Assembly (NCBI RefSeq): GCF_030812255.1
Contig: NZ_JAUSSH010000002.1
Location: 124,001 to 188,000, forward strand
Direction of reading: 5' to 3'
DNA: 64,000 nt
Source: Paeniglutamicibacter psychrophenolicus
GTDB taxonomy: Bacteria > Actinomycetota > Actinomycetes > Actinomycetales > Micrococcaceae
The notes under the pieces were generated by a model. The model was not told where the DNA came from and ran no database searches. It was given only the letters and a program-made list of their open reading frames with translations. Of this stretch, positions 53,175-60,962 are shown piece after piece (the first letter of the stretch is position 1; each line of letters opens with the position of its first letter). The translations under genes were made by a program, and so were the position numbers.

Positions 53175-54122
53175 ATGCGGTCTTGGACCTTGAATCAACT
53201 TCGCACATTCATCGCCGTTGCCAGGTCGGGGACCATGGGCGTGGCTGCCGCAGAGCTTGGCTACACGGTCGGCGCAATCTCCCAGCAGATGCAGGCGCTC
53301 CAGCACGAGGCGGGGGCGGCACTGTTTATCAAGGACGGCAGGAAGTTGGTGCTTTCGGATGCCGGCCATCTCTTGCTTAAGCACGCCTTGGGCATCATTG
53401 CGGCCGACGAGGAGGCCGACCAAGCGCTTGGCGACCTCAGCGACGGAATCAGCTCGACCGTACGCGTGGGGGTCTTTGGGTCATCCGCGTTGATGTGCGT
53501 ATCCCCGGCGATCGCGACGCTGGCCCTGGAGGATCCGCATATTCGGGTGCTCTTGCAGGAGATCGATCCCGAGGCGGCTGTTGAGGCCGTACGTTCGGGC
53601 TTGGTGGATATTGCGCTTTGCCTGGAGTACTCGGACCTGCCGATTTCCGGCGGGCAGTCCTTGAATCAACAAGCGCTTGTGACTGAGCCCCTACTGGTTG
53701 TGGCGCATGAGGGTTTCCCGGAGCAAGGTGTCGGGTCTTCCGAGGCGGGATTCCTGCCGGGGGAGCTGAGTGAGGGGCATGAGTGGTTGCTGCCCCACGA
53801 TCGGTCCCTCTTTGGCCAGACAGCGCGGAGGCTGGTTGCAGAGATGACCAGTGGTTATGTAAAAACTCACGTCGTTACCGACACGGCTCTTGCCCTGGCG
53901 TTGTCCTCCGCTGGACATGGCCTCACCATAGCCACGCAGAGCATGCTCGACTTCCATCGGAACCCTGTTCGGACGCTATTTGTATCAAGTCTGGAACGTA
54001 CCTTGGTTTTGCTGGCGAAAAATGCCAGCCTTCAGCGCCCCAGTGCCCGCCTGGTTCATCAGGCACTGGTGCGTGCAGGGCGGGACTTTAGTGAGGCCGT
54101 GCGTAGTCAAGGTGATCGATGA
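53175..54122 (+). CDS. LysR-family transcriptional regulator
   Basis: The 315-residue protein has a LysR winged helix (SWTLNQLRTFIAVARSGTMG, then GYTVGAISQQMQALQHEAG) and a two-lobe effector domain. It is divergent from the lysine/pipecolate-type operon across 131 bases, the classical place for its activator. The middle carries a non-conserved stretch (residues 170-205, VAHEGFPEQGVGSSEAGF) longer than usual. Its 3' end overlaps the convergent GntR gene by 35 bases. AGGGAGAATCC precedes ATG 53175. Confidence 0.87.
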   Translation: MRSWTLNQLRTFIAVARSGTMGVAAAELGYTVGAISQQMQALQHEAGAALFIKDGRKLVLSDAGHLLLKHALGIIAADEEADQALGDLSDGISSTVRVGVFGSSALMCVSPAIATLALEDPHIRVLLQEIDPEAAVEAVRSGLVDIALCLEYSDLPISGGQSLNQQALVTEPLLVVAHEGFPEQGVGSSEAGFLPGELSEGHEWLLPHDRSLFGQTARRLVAEMTSGYVKTHVVTDTALALALSSAGHGLTIATQSMLDFHRNPVRTLFVSSLERTLVLLAKNASLQRPSARLVHQALVRAGRDFSEAVRSQGDR

Positions 54123-54753
54123 GGAGTTTCTCTAGAAGCTCGATATCCCCGGCAACTAGGGCCCGCACGATTGGAAGGTGTTCCTCGGCGCTTTCCCTCA
54201 GGACGCCACGTTCGGCCAGCTGGTACGAGCCGCGCACGCGCGATTGATCGCGAAGATTTTCCACGATTGCAGTCAAGCGCTGATTGTCGAGAATCCCGAT
54301 GATTGCCATGTGAAACGATTGGTCGGCATCCAGATAAGCGAGCATGTTGTCGGGGCGCGCTTGAGCCAAGGTATCGTCGGCGAGCCTTTCGACCTCAACT
54401 ATCTGCTCCTCAGTGAGTCCCTTCCTGGCGACCTGGAGAACCGATGGAACCTCCACTAGCATGCGGAGGTCGTAAATTTCCTGGCGGTCCTTGTCTGTCA
54501 TTTCGACAACACGGAACCCCCGATTCTTGACCACCTCGAGCAACCCCTTTGACGCCAGTTCCATCATGGCTTCACGCACCGGGCTGTTGGAAACCCCTAG
54601 TTGGGGTGCCAGGGAGTTCGCAGAGTAGATTAATCCAGGCTTCATGTCCCCGGCCATCAAGGCACGGCGGACCACCGCAATTGCCTCGTCCTTCAAGGTT
54701 CCGCGGCCACCCAGAATCCGAACTCCGGCAATCTCTCGGTATGTGTCTTGCAT
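54088..54753 (-). CDS. GntR-family regulator with FCD domain
   Basis: The 221-residue protein has a GntR winged helix (RRALMAGDMKPGLIYSANSL, then GVSNSPVREAMMELASKGLL) and an all-helical FCD domain. The latter has the metal-type ligand pattern DADQSFHMAI and HLPIVRALVAGD. FCD regulators sense organic and amino acids. It is divergent from the amino acid ABC operon across 225 bases and convergent with LysR, so it probably represses the transporter and perhaps the catabolic operon. Ribosome site AGAAGGAG lies before ATG 54753. Confidence 0.88.
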   Translation of the reverse strand: MQDTYREIAGVRILGGRGTLKDEAIAVVRRALMAGDMKPGLIYSANSLAPQLGVSNSPVREAMMELASKGLLEVVKNRGFRVVEMTDKDRQEIYDLRMLVEVPSVLQVARKGLTEEQIVEVERLADDTLAQARPDNMLAYLDADQSFHMAIIGILDNQRLTAIVENLRDQSRVRGSYQLAERGVLRESAEEHLPIVRALVAGDIELLEKLLIDHLDYARPH

Positions 54754-54916
54754 GGCACTCCTTCTGGGCTTGCGGTGATTTGTCCCAGCCTATGTCACGA
54801 CCGCTGGGAGGGATTTAATGCACGGGATTGCGTCGATGTCGTCAGTAGGACTCGAGATCAATTTCCGCTAAAGCCTTGACATGTCGACTTCTTCCTACCA
54901 GAGTAATCGACAACCG

Positions 54917-54928
54917 GTTGTGTATTAC
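54917..54928. promoter_or_regulatory. 12-bp motif before the amino acid ABC operon
   Basis: GTTGTGTATTAC lies 51 bases before the substrate-binding protein gene and matches the motif before the oxidase operon (GTTGTATATAAC) in 10 of 12 positions. A nearby TCACACTAGA also resembles TCTAGAGTG beside the other copy. Confidence 0.5.
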
Positions 54929-54978
54929 AGATCACACTAGACCGAACATCTCTCGTTTAGAACCCAAGGAGCCACACA

Positions 54979-55827
54979 ATGAAGTACCGTTCCGCGCTCG
55001 CACTCGGGGCTTCCGCAGCCCTCATGACTTTCTCCCTTGCTGCTTGTGGGGGATCAACTTCCGCCAGCACCGTTGCCAGCGATTGTGTTCCGCAGAGCGA
55101 AGTGACAACAATGCAAAAGGGCATCCTCACTGTTGCGGCTCCTGAATTTCCTCCTTTTTCTTCCGTCTCAAATGGCAAGGCCACGGGCATCGATGCCGAT
55201 GTGGTCCTGGAATTCGCAGCCAAGAACTGCCTTGAGGTCAAAATGGAACCAACCTCCTATGCAGGAACCATTCCCGCAGTCCAGTCAAACCGTGCAGATG
55301 TAGCCATCGGTTGCTACTACCGCACCGCCCAGCGCGCCGAAATCGTCGATATGTCAGACCCGGTCTACACCGATGAAATGGCCTCGATTTCCGCGGACAA
55401 CGTTGTTGCCGTCAGTGCCATGGAGCCGCTCAAGGTTGGAACCGTTGATGGCTACCTCTGGGTTCCCGACATGAAAAAGGTGATGGGTTCGAATCTCACC
55501 ATTTACCCAAGCGCCGTTGAAATGCAGGCAGACCTCAAGGCCGGCCGCATCCAGGTCGGACTCGACGGATTCGGGTCGGCTGCCCATATGTACAAGGACG
55601 ATGCAAAGTTCAAGGTTGCTGCAGTGCAGAAGGACCCCCGGGTGGTGGCCTCCACAGAGCCCGCACAGATCGGGTTCCCGCATACCAAAGGCAACACGAG
55701 CTTGACTCAAGCTCTGAATGCCAGCATCAAGACCATGCATGACGATGGCACCATCGTGAAGCTGCTGGTCGCCAACGGCCTTCCGGAATCGGCAGCCGAA
55801 GTCGGCGCACCCCGTCTCATCAAGTAA
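54979..55827 (+). CDS. amino acid ABC transporter substrate-binding lipoprotein
   Basis: The 282-residue precursor has a lipoprotein signal: basic MKYRS, hydrophobic stretch, and lipobox LAAC with Cys23. The mature part is a polar amino acid-binding family 3 protein (TVAAPEFPPFSSVSNGKATG, IDADVVLEFAAKN, RTAQRAEIVDMSDPVYTDEM). It should catch an amino acid outside the cell and pass it to the ABC permeases below. With catabolic genes for lysine/pipecolate next door, a cyclic or basic amino acid is likely, but the binding site cannot be read by eye. AAGGAGCCACACA precedes the ATG. Confidence 0.9.
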   Translation: MKYRSALALGASAALMTFSLAACGGSTSASTVASDCVPQSEVTTMQKGILTVAAPEFPPFSSVSNGKATGIDADVVLEFAAKNCLEVKMEPTSYAGTIPAVQSNRADVAIGCYYRTAQRAEIVDMSDPVYTDEMASISADNVVAVSAMEPLKVGTVDGYLWVPDMKKVMGSNLTIYPSAVEMQADLKAGRIQVGLDGFGSAAHMYKDDAKFKVAAVQKDPRVVASTEPAQIGFPHTKGNTSLTQALNASIKTMHDDGTIVKLLVANGLPESAAEVGAPRLIK

Positions 55828-55852
55828 CGGTCTCGCAGCTAAGGAATCCTTC

Positions 55853-56854
55853 ATGACATCGTCTCTGGCCAGCCCGGTTTCACGGCAACAGATCCCCTTC
55901 ATCAGTGGAGAGCAACTGCGGGGAGCGCTTAATCCAACCGCAGCAGTCAACGCGCTCCAAGCGGTGCTTGAAGCCGGCCTGGACCCCGAGTCAGATGCCC
56001 CGCGTACCCGCGTGACCACAAGCTCCGGGCTCTTCTTGCAAATGCCATCGACGTGGAAGGACTCGGTGGGGACCAAGCTTCTCACGATCACAGAAACGAA
56101 TGCCTCGAATGGGAATCCCGTCATCCAAGGGATTTATGCGATATTTGGTGGCAGTTCCCAAGCTCCACTTGCCATCCTGGACGGAATAGAACTCACCAAC
56201 CTGAGAACCTCGGCCGTTTCGGCACTTGGAGCGCGACTTGCAGCAGGTCGTGGGCCGAAGCATCTCCTGGTCTTCGGTACAGGTGTGCAAGCATGGGCCC
56301 ATATCCAGACGTTTGCCGATGTCTTTGAAATTTCAGCGATCACGGTTGTGGGGCGGAACCCAAGCAGCGCACAGGCAATCATTGACCGCGCCAAAGCCGA
56401 ACTCGGGTTGGATGGCGCGGTTGGGGCAGCTTCTGAAGTTTCCCGGGCAGATCTAATCATTTGCTGTACGGCGTCTGTCGAACCACTTTTCGACGGCAAC
56501 CTCGTTAGCGAACACGCAGTGGTCGTGGCAATGGGAGCCCACGAACCCACCAGCAGGGAACTGGACGATGTGCTGCTTCACCGATCCAATGTCGTCGTGG
56601 AATCTCGCGACAGTGCGTTGCGAGAAGCAGGAGACGTAATCCAGGCAATTGAATCCGGAGCAATTCGTGACGCCTCTGAATTGATGTCGCTCGCGGAGGT
56701 GGTCTCCGGGGCCAAGATTCCCATCGAAGGTCGCCCCACGGTATTTAAGACAACAGGCATGCCATGGCAGGACCTTGTCATTGCCCGCGCTGTTCTGGAC
56801 GTACTTCACAATCCAAGTGCTCTCTCCGAAAATGCATTGCCGAGCAACGCGTAA
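55853..56854 (+). CDS. ornithine cyclodeaminase/mu-crystallin-family reductase
   Basis: The 333-residue protein has the OCD/mu-crystallin fold: a VGTKLLTITETNASNGNPVI strand near 75, the Rossmann site LVFGTGVQAWAHIQTFADV near 140, and SRADLIICCTAS, AMGAHEPTSRELDD and TVFKTTGMPWQDLVIARAVL motifs. Members include ornithine cyclodeaminase and cyclic imine reductases such as delta-1-piperideine-2-carboxylate reductase. In an operon with an amino acid ABC transporter, near a pipecolate-type oxidase, the imine reductase role fits well. That reaction would turn D-lysine- or lysine-derived imine into L-pipecolate. It starts 25 bases after the binding protein gene. Confidence 0.82.
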   Translation: MTSSLASPVSRQQIPFISGEQLRGALNPTAAVNALQAVLEAGLDPESDAPRTRVTTSSGLFLQMPSTWKDSVGTKLLTITETNASNGNPVIQGIYAIFGGSSQAPLAILDGIELTNLRTSAVSALGARLAAGRGPKHLLVFGTGVQAWAHIQTFADVFEISAITVVGRNPSSAQAIIDRAKAELGLDGAVGAASEVSRADLIICCTASVEPLFDGNLVSEHAVVVAMGAHEPTSRELDDVLLHRSNVVVESRDSALREAGDVIQAIESGAIRDASELMSLAEVVSGAKIPIEGRPTVFKTTGMPWQDLVIARAVLDVLHNPSALSENALPSNA

Positions 56855-56875
56855 ATGAAAGTCGAAGAAACCACC

Positions 56876-57649
56876 ATGACGCAAAATGCACAAACCGCAG
56901 TCAAAAACGTTGTCCAAGTTCGGAACCTGGCCAAGTCATACGGGCCCCTCACCGTCCTTAAGGACGTTTCGTTGACGGTCGCCGAGGGCACCGTCACAGC
57001 AATGATTGGTCCCAGTGGTGCCGGCAAGAGTACGGCTCTCAGATGCATGAACCTTTTGGAGAAGCCCGATAGTGGCGAGATCATTATCGACGGCCACGTC
57101 ATCAATGCGGGCAAGAAGATTTCACCCAAAAACCTGGCGGAATTGCGCCGAAGTGCTGGAATGGTTTTCCAACACTTCAACCTGTTCCCGCACATGACGG
57201 TGCTCAAGAACATCAGCCTTCCCCAAGAGCGGGTATTGGGCCGCAGCCGCGAGGAAGCCAATACGAAGTCCATGGAGCTTCTGCGCCGAATGGGACTGGC
57301 CGAAAAGGCCGATCACTACCCTTCCCGCTGTTCGGGCGGCCAACAACAACGAATTGCCATTGCCCGTGCCCTGGCGCTGGAGCCCCGGGTCATGCTATTT
57401 GACGAGCCTACCTCGGCATTGGATCCCGAAGTTGGGGTCGAAGTCCTTGAAGTCATGAAGGAACTGGCTGCCGAAGGAATGACCATGGTGGTTGTTACAC
57501 ATGAAATGAGCTTCGCCGCGAATGTCTCCAATGAACTGGTGGTCATGGCCGACGGAAGCATCATTGAAAAGGGAGATCCCCGCGAAATCATGAGCGACCC
57601 GCAGCATGAACGCACGCGCCGATTCCTGCGCGCCGTTCTGGAGCGCTGA
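56876..57649 (+). CDS. amino acid ABC transporter ATP-binding protein
   Basis: The ATPase subunit has Walker A GPSGAGKST, Q-loop FQHFNLFPHMTVLKN, signature CSGGQQQRIAIARAL, Walker B VMLFDEPTSALDPE and switch VVTHEMSFA, all intact. It matches polar amino acid importers (GlnQ/HisP type). ATG 56876 gives 257 residues; an in-frame ATG directly after the previous stop (56855) would add seven residues (MKVEETT) without a clearer ribosome site. The next gene, a permease, starts 4 bases after its stop. Confidence 0.92.
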   Translation: MTQNAQTAVKNVVQVRNLAKSYGPLTVLKDVSLTVAEGTVTAMIGPSGAGKSTALRCMNLLEKPDSGEIIIDGHVINAGKKISPKNLAELRRSAGMVFQHFNLFPHMTVLKNISLPQERVLGRSREEANTKSMELLRRMGLAEKADHYPSRCSGGQQQRIAIARALALEPRVMLFDEPTSALDPEVGVEVLEVMKELAAEGMTMVVVTHEMSFAANVSNELVVMADGSIIEKGDPREIMSDPQHERTRRFLRAVLER

Positions 57650-57653
57650 ACCC

Positions 57654-58292
57654 ATGGAAATGTTGAAGGCAATTGCCGTAGGCCTACCGCTGACGCTCTT
57701 GATCACGGTACTGGCTCTCATGATTGGAACCGTCGTTTCGCTGCCTCTGGTAGCGGGACTTCGCAGCAAAAACCGTGCAGTCTGGTTGCTGGCGCGTGGG
57801 ACCATAGATCTGCTTCGCGGCATACCACCGGTCGTCTGGCTATTCATTCTCTACTATGGCGTCTCCATCGGTCAGCTGAAAATGTCAGCGATCCAGGCGG
57901 GTGTCATCGGATTGGGCGTGGTTTCCGGCGCCTACTTGGCGGAGATATTCCGCGGGGCCATCGGTTCGGTTCCCAAGGGCCAATGGGAGGCCAGCTCAGC
58001 CTTGGGCTTCAGGAGCGGTACGGCTTGGATCAAGGTGGTCGGTCCCCAGGCCTGGCGGACAGCCATCCCGTCCTACACCACCTATGCCATTGGACTGCTC
58101 AAGGATTCTTCGATTGCGTCCACCATCGGTGTCGCGGAGATCGTGTTCATGTCCAATCAATACGCCAGACAGTCGGGTGAGGGCATCCTGATCTTCTTCA
58201 TTGCCGCGGGCGTATACATTCTGCTGAGCATGCCGCTCGGAATCTTCTCACGTCATCTAGACACCAAAATGCGGAAGGCGGTTGCACGATGA
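57654..58292 (+). CDS. amino acid ABC transporter permease 1
   Basis: The 212-residue membrane protein has five spans and the inner-membrane permease signature of the His/Glu/Gln type (GVVSGAYLAEIFRGAIGSVP, then GQWEASSALGF). That E-A-A loop contacts the ATPase. LLRGIPPVVWLFILYYGV is also typical. ATG 57654 lies 4 bases after the ATPase stop. It pairs with permease 2, whose start overlaps its stop in ATGA. Confidence 0.92.
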   Translation: MEMLKAIAVGLPLTLLITVLALMIGTVVSLPLVAGLRSKNRAVWLLARGTIDLLRGIPPVVWLFILYYGVSIGQLKMSAIQAGVIGLGVVSGAYLAEIFRGAIGSVPKGQWEASSALGFRSGTAWIKVVGPQAWRTAIPSYTTYAIGLLKDSSIASTIGVAEIVFMSNQYARQSGEGILIFFIAAGVYILLSMPLGIFSRHLDTKMRKAVAR

Positions 58293-58945
58293 ACGCCCTA
58301 TTGCCGGACATCCTCACCATCCTGCCCACGCTTCTAGGCGGTCTGAAAATCAGCCTGGCGTTGACGTTCTTCAGCCTGCTCATCGGTCTTCCGATTGGCC
58401 TGGTCTTCTCATTTGGCATCATCGCCCAAAACAAGGCCTATCGCTACCTGTGTGTCTTCTTCGTCGAGGTCGGACGTGGCGCGCCGGCGCTGGTCCTCCT
58501 GCAGCTGATGTACTACGGCTTGCCCAACGTAAACATCACCCTGTCGTCCTTGGTCTCGGCCTGCCTGGCATTGATTTGGACAACCTCGGCCTACACTGCT
58601 GAACTGCTCCGCGGTGGAATGCAGGCTGTTCCGGGCGGGGAACTTGAAGGATCCGATGCATTGGGTATGCGCCCGGTGGACAGGCTTCGTTTCATCGTGA
58701 TTCCCCAGGGTCTGCGCATCGCATTGCCCTCGTTGATGGGCTTCGCCGTGTTGCTCTTCCAAGCGACTTCCCTTGCCTACACGGTGGCCGTGCCGGAACT
58801 CATGAGCCAGGCGTACTCCACAGGTTCATCGACCTTCAAGTACCTGCCTGCATTCATCGCGGCAGGGCTCATCTATGCCGCCATATCCATCCCCGCCACG
58901 TGGTTGTCGGTTCTTACGGAAAAGCGGCTCAGCAGGCATCTGTAA
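58289..58945 (+). CDS. amino acid ABC transporter permease 2
   Basis: The 218-residue second permease also has five spans and the E-A-A-like loop (AYTAELLRGGMQAVPGGELE, then GSDALGMRPVDRLRFIV). ATGA overlap with permease 1 shows coupling. Two different permeases, one ATPase and one binding protein make a complete importer. An inverted repeat (GGCGGGGTCG at 58972 with CGACCTCGCC at 58998, one mismatch) lies after the stop and could end the operon. Confidence 0.92.
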   Translation: MNALLPDILTILPTLLGGLKISLALTFFSLLIGLPIGLVFSFGIIAQNKAYRYLCVFFVEVGRGAPALVLLQLMYYGLPNVNITLSSLVSACLALIWTTSAYTAELLRGGMQAVPGGELEGSDALGMRPVDRLRFIVIPQGLRIALPSLMGFAVLLFQATSLAYTVAVPELMSQAYSTGSSTFKYLPAFIAAGLIYAAISIPATWLSVLTEKRLSRHL

Positions 58946-59041
58946 GCCTGGTTTTCAACTTATCCAGCGTTGGCGGGGTCGCACAATTCAAAGGTTTCGA
59001 CCTCGCCAGATCCCTATTCGGTCCTAGTCAAAGGAAACGCC

Positions 59042-59638
59042 ATGAAAATCCTCATTGTTGGTTCAAGCGGAACCGTTGGAAAAGCAGTATCGTCCCGGCT
59101 CGGCCTGGACCACACGGTGCTTGAGGCGAGCCGCCGTACATATCCCTCGGTTGACCTGACTTCGGACGACTCGGTGCGCGAATTGTTTGAAGTCATCGGT
59201 CAGGTTGATGCCATCGTGGCGTGCACAGGGACGGTTCCATTCAAACCGCTTCGAGACCTCGCTGGATCCGACTACCAAGATGCCTTCAACGACAAGGTCC
59301 TGGGCCAAATCCGTCTGGTGAATATCGGGCGAGACTACCTCAACGATGGTGGGTCCTTCACACTGACCACCGGGATACTGGCTCGTGAACCCATCTTGAC
59401 CGGGGCTGCCGCATCCATGGCAAACGGTGCGCTGGAATCATGGGTGCCAGCTGCTGCGACCGAGCTCGATCGAGGGCACCGCATCAACGCAGTCAGCGCC
59501 ACGGTCTTGGCCGAAGCCCCGGGATACCATGCATTCTTCCCCGGATTTGTACCGGTCCCGGCCGCACGCGTGGCCGCGGCGTATGCCAAATCTGTCGAGG
59601 GAACGCATACCGGCAAGGTTTACGGGGTCGAGGGATAA
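59042..59638 (+). CDS. short SDR-like NAD(P)-binding protein
   Basis: The 198-residue protein starts MKILIVGSSGTVGKAV, a Rossmann loop, and has a shortened SDR pattern: VDLTSDDSVRELFEVIGQVD, CTGTVPFKPL, then SFTLTTGILAREPILTGAAA where other SDRs have the Ser-Tyr-Lys triad. The usual Tyr-x3-Lys is not seen, so classical SDR catalysis is doubtful. AAAGGAAACGCC precedes ATG 59042. It lies 96 bases after the ABC operon on the same strand and may belong to it. I do not recognise its substrate. Confidence 0.7.
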   Translation: MKILIVGSSGTVGKAVSSRLGLDHTVLEASRRTYPSVDLTSDDSVRELFEVIGQVDAIVACTGTVPFKPLRDLAGSDYQDAFNDKVLGQIRLVNIGRDYLNDGGSFTLTTGILAREPILTGAAASMANGALESWVPAAATELDRGHRINAVSATVLAEAPGYHAFFPGFVPVPAARVAAAYAKSVEGTHTGKVYGVEG

Positions 59639-60005
59639 AGCCGTCAGTATTCCGTTGCAGCCACGCTTTTCTTGCCTCTCCGCGGATCAAACACAGTCCG
59701 AAACCAACCGTTGACTGGACCTTTCGCCATCCGTGCCGTTCATTTTTTGCCTGCATCCCCGACGACCTGGATTTCGGGAAACGCGACTGTTCCTCCATCG
59801 TGCACAGGGAAATCGGAACAACACTACTTTTGCTCACGTTTCGAATTCCGCGGGATGGTTCGTCGCAGCGATACTCCTCGCCTGCTGACTTCTGGGCATG
59901 CCTGGACCCGAAAAGTCGGGTCGAGCGGCTGCCAGGGTGCCACTGGATCAGCCGAAGAGGCAGGGCTGGTGCATGCCCTTGCTTGAAGCCCGAGAGGCCT
60001 GCACG
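59639..60005. other. 367-bp gap between SDR-like gene and LysR gene
   Basis: No reading frame here resembles a known protein or has a convincing ribosome site, and I see no strong hairpin, repeat or RNA gene. The genes on either side converge on it. Confidence 0.5.
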
Positions 60006-60908
60006 TCAGCTCTTCGCCACCGGGTGCTTGCGGTGGTAGAGCTCCTTGGCCAGTGCCACCGCGGTGTGCGTGGCCGGGTGGAAATCGTGCGGCCGCCAGA
60101 TGACGTATACGGGTACGAGCGGGGCATCGCGAAGGGGACGATACGTAATGCCGTCGCGTCGGTACTGGGACGCCGTGGCCTCGGGGGTGAGCCCGATGCA
60201 GCGGCCGGTGGAAATGACCGAGAGCCAGTCATCAATGTCTCCCGTGTATTCGATGGTTGGACGCTCTTGTTCAGGCCATAGCCCAAGCGTTGTCGTGCCG
60301 GTTCGGCGGTCGATGGCCAGGGTACGTGTCGGGATTTCATCGAGTCGGATGCTGCGGCGCTTGGCCCAGGGGTCGTCCGAAGCGACGGCCACATAACGTG
60401 CCTCGTGGCCAACGAGCGCGTGCGGCCAAGACGACAGATCGAGCGGCGCCCGGACGACGGCAAGGTCGCATAATCCTTCGGCCAACCCACCGGTAGGGGT
60501 GTCGTGGCGGATGAAACGTAGGTCGATTTCCGGGTGCTGCCCTTGCCAACGACGCTGGAATTCGGCGGTGTGGTCGCCGAAGGCGGACCAGGCGTGGCCG
60601 ATATGCAGACGACTATGGCCTGTGGCGACCTCTCGGACGAGTTCGTCGGCGCCATTGAGCAGCGAACGGGCGCGCGCCAGGACTTGGACCCCGATGGTGG
60701 TGGGAGCGACGCTGCGGCTGGTCCGGTGCAGCAGACGCACCTGGAGAATGTCCTCGAGTGCGGCCAGCGCGCGGGACACAGCGGCCTGGGACAGGCCGAG
60801 TTCAATCGCCGCATCGGTGAAACTTCCGGAGTCGATGATCGCAACCAGACACCGCAAATGCCTCAACTCGATGGTTGAAGCGTCCCCCACTCGTTTATCT
60901 ATGCGCAT
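60006..60908 (-). CDS. LysR-family transcriptional regulator
   Basis: The 300-residue protein has a LysR winged helix (IELRHLRCLVAIIDSGSFTD, then GLSQAAVSRALAALEDIL) and an effector domain. ATG 60908 is inside a palindrome and has no ribosome site; a downstream GTG (60890) also lacks one, so the message may be leaderless. It is divergent from an EamA exporter, its likely target, across 54 bases. Confidence 0.85.
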   Translation of the reverse strand: MRIDKRVGDASTIELRHLRCLVAIIDSGSFTDAAIELGLSQAAVSRALAALEDILQVRLLHRTSRSVAPTTIGVQVLARARSLLNGADELVREVATGHSRLHIGHAWSAFGDHTAEFQRRWQGQHPEIDLRFIRHDTPTGGLAEGLCDLAVVRAPLDLSSWPHALVGHEARYVAVASDDPWAKRRSIRLDEIPTRTLAIDRRTGTTTLGLWPEQERPTIEYTGDIDDWLSVISTGRCIGLTPEATASQYRRDGITYRPLRDAPLVPVYVIWRPHDFHPATHTAVALAKELYHRKHPVAKS

Positions 60909-60917
60909 GACGCATAG
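60899..60917. promoter_or_regulatory. LysR-type operator covering the regulator's start codon
   Basis: CTATGCG-CATGA-CGCATAG is a perfect 7-bp inverted repeat with a 5-bp centre and contains the T-N11-A form of LysR boxes (TGCG-5-CGCA). A further TATGCG half lies at 60936-60941. The central CAT is the regulator's own start codon. Confidence 0.6.
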
Positions 60918-60962
60918 ATTACCCTGCAAATGCATTATGCGTATCCTCAGAGTGGTCCCACG

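Noticed and set aside
59672-59986. Plus-strand frame of about 104 codons before the LysR gene
   Set aside because: No ribosome site and no recognisable motif; left as empty gap.
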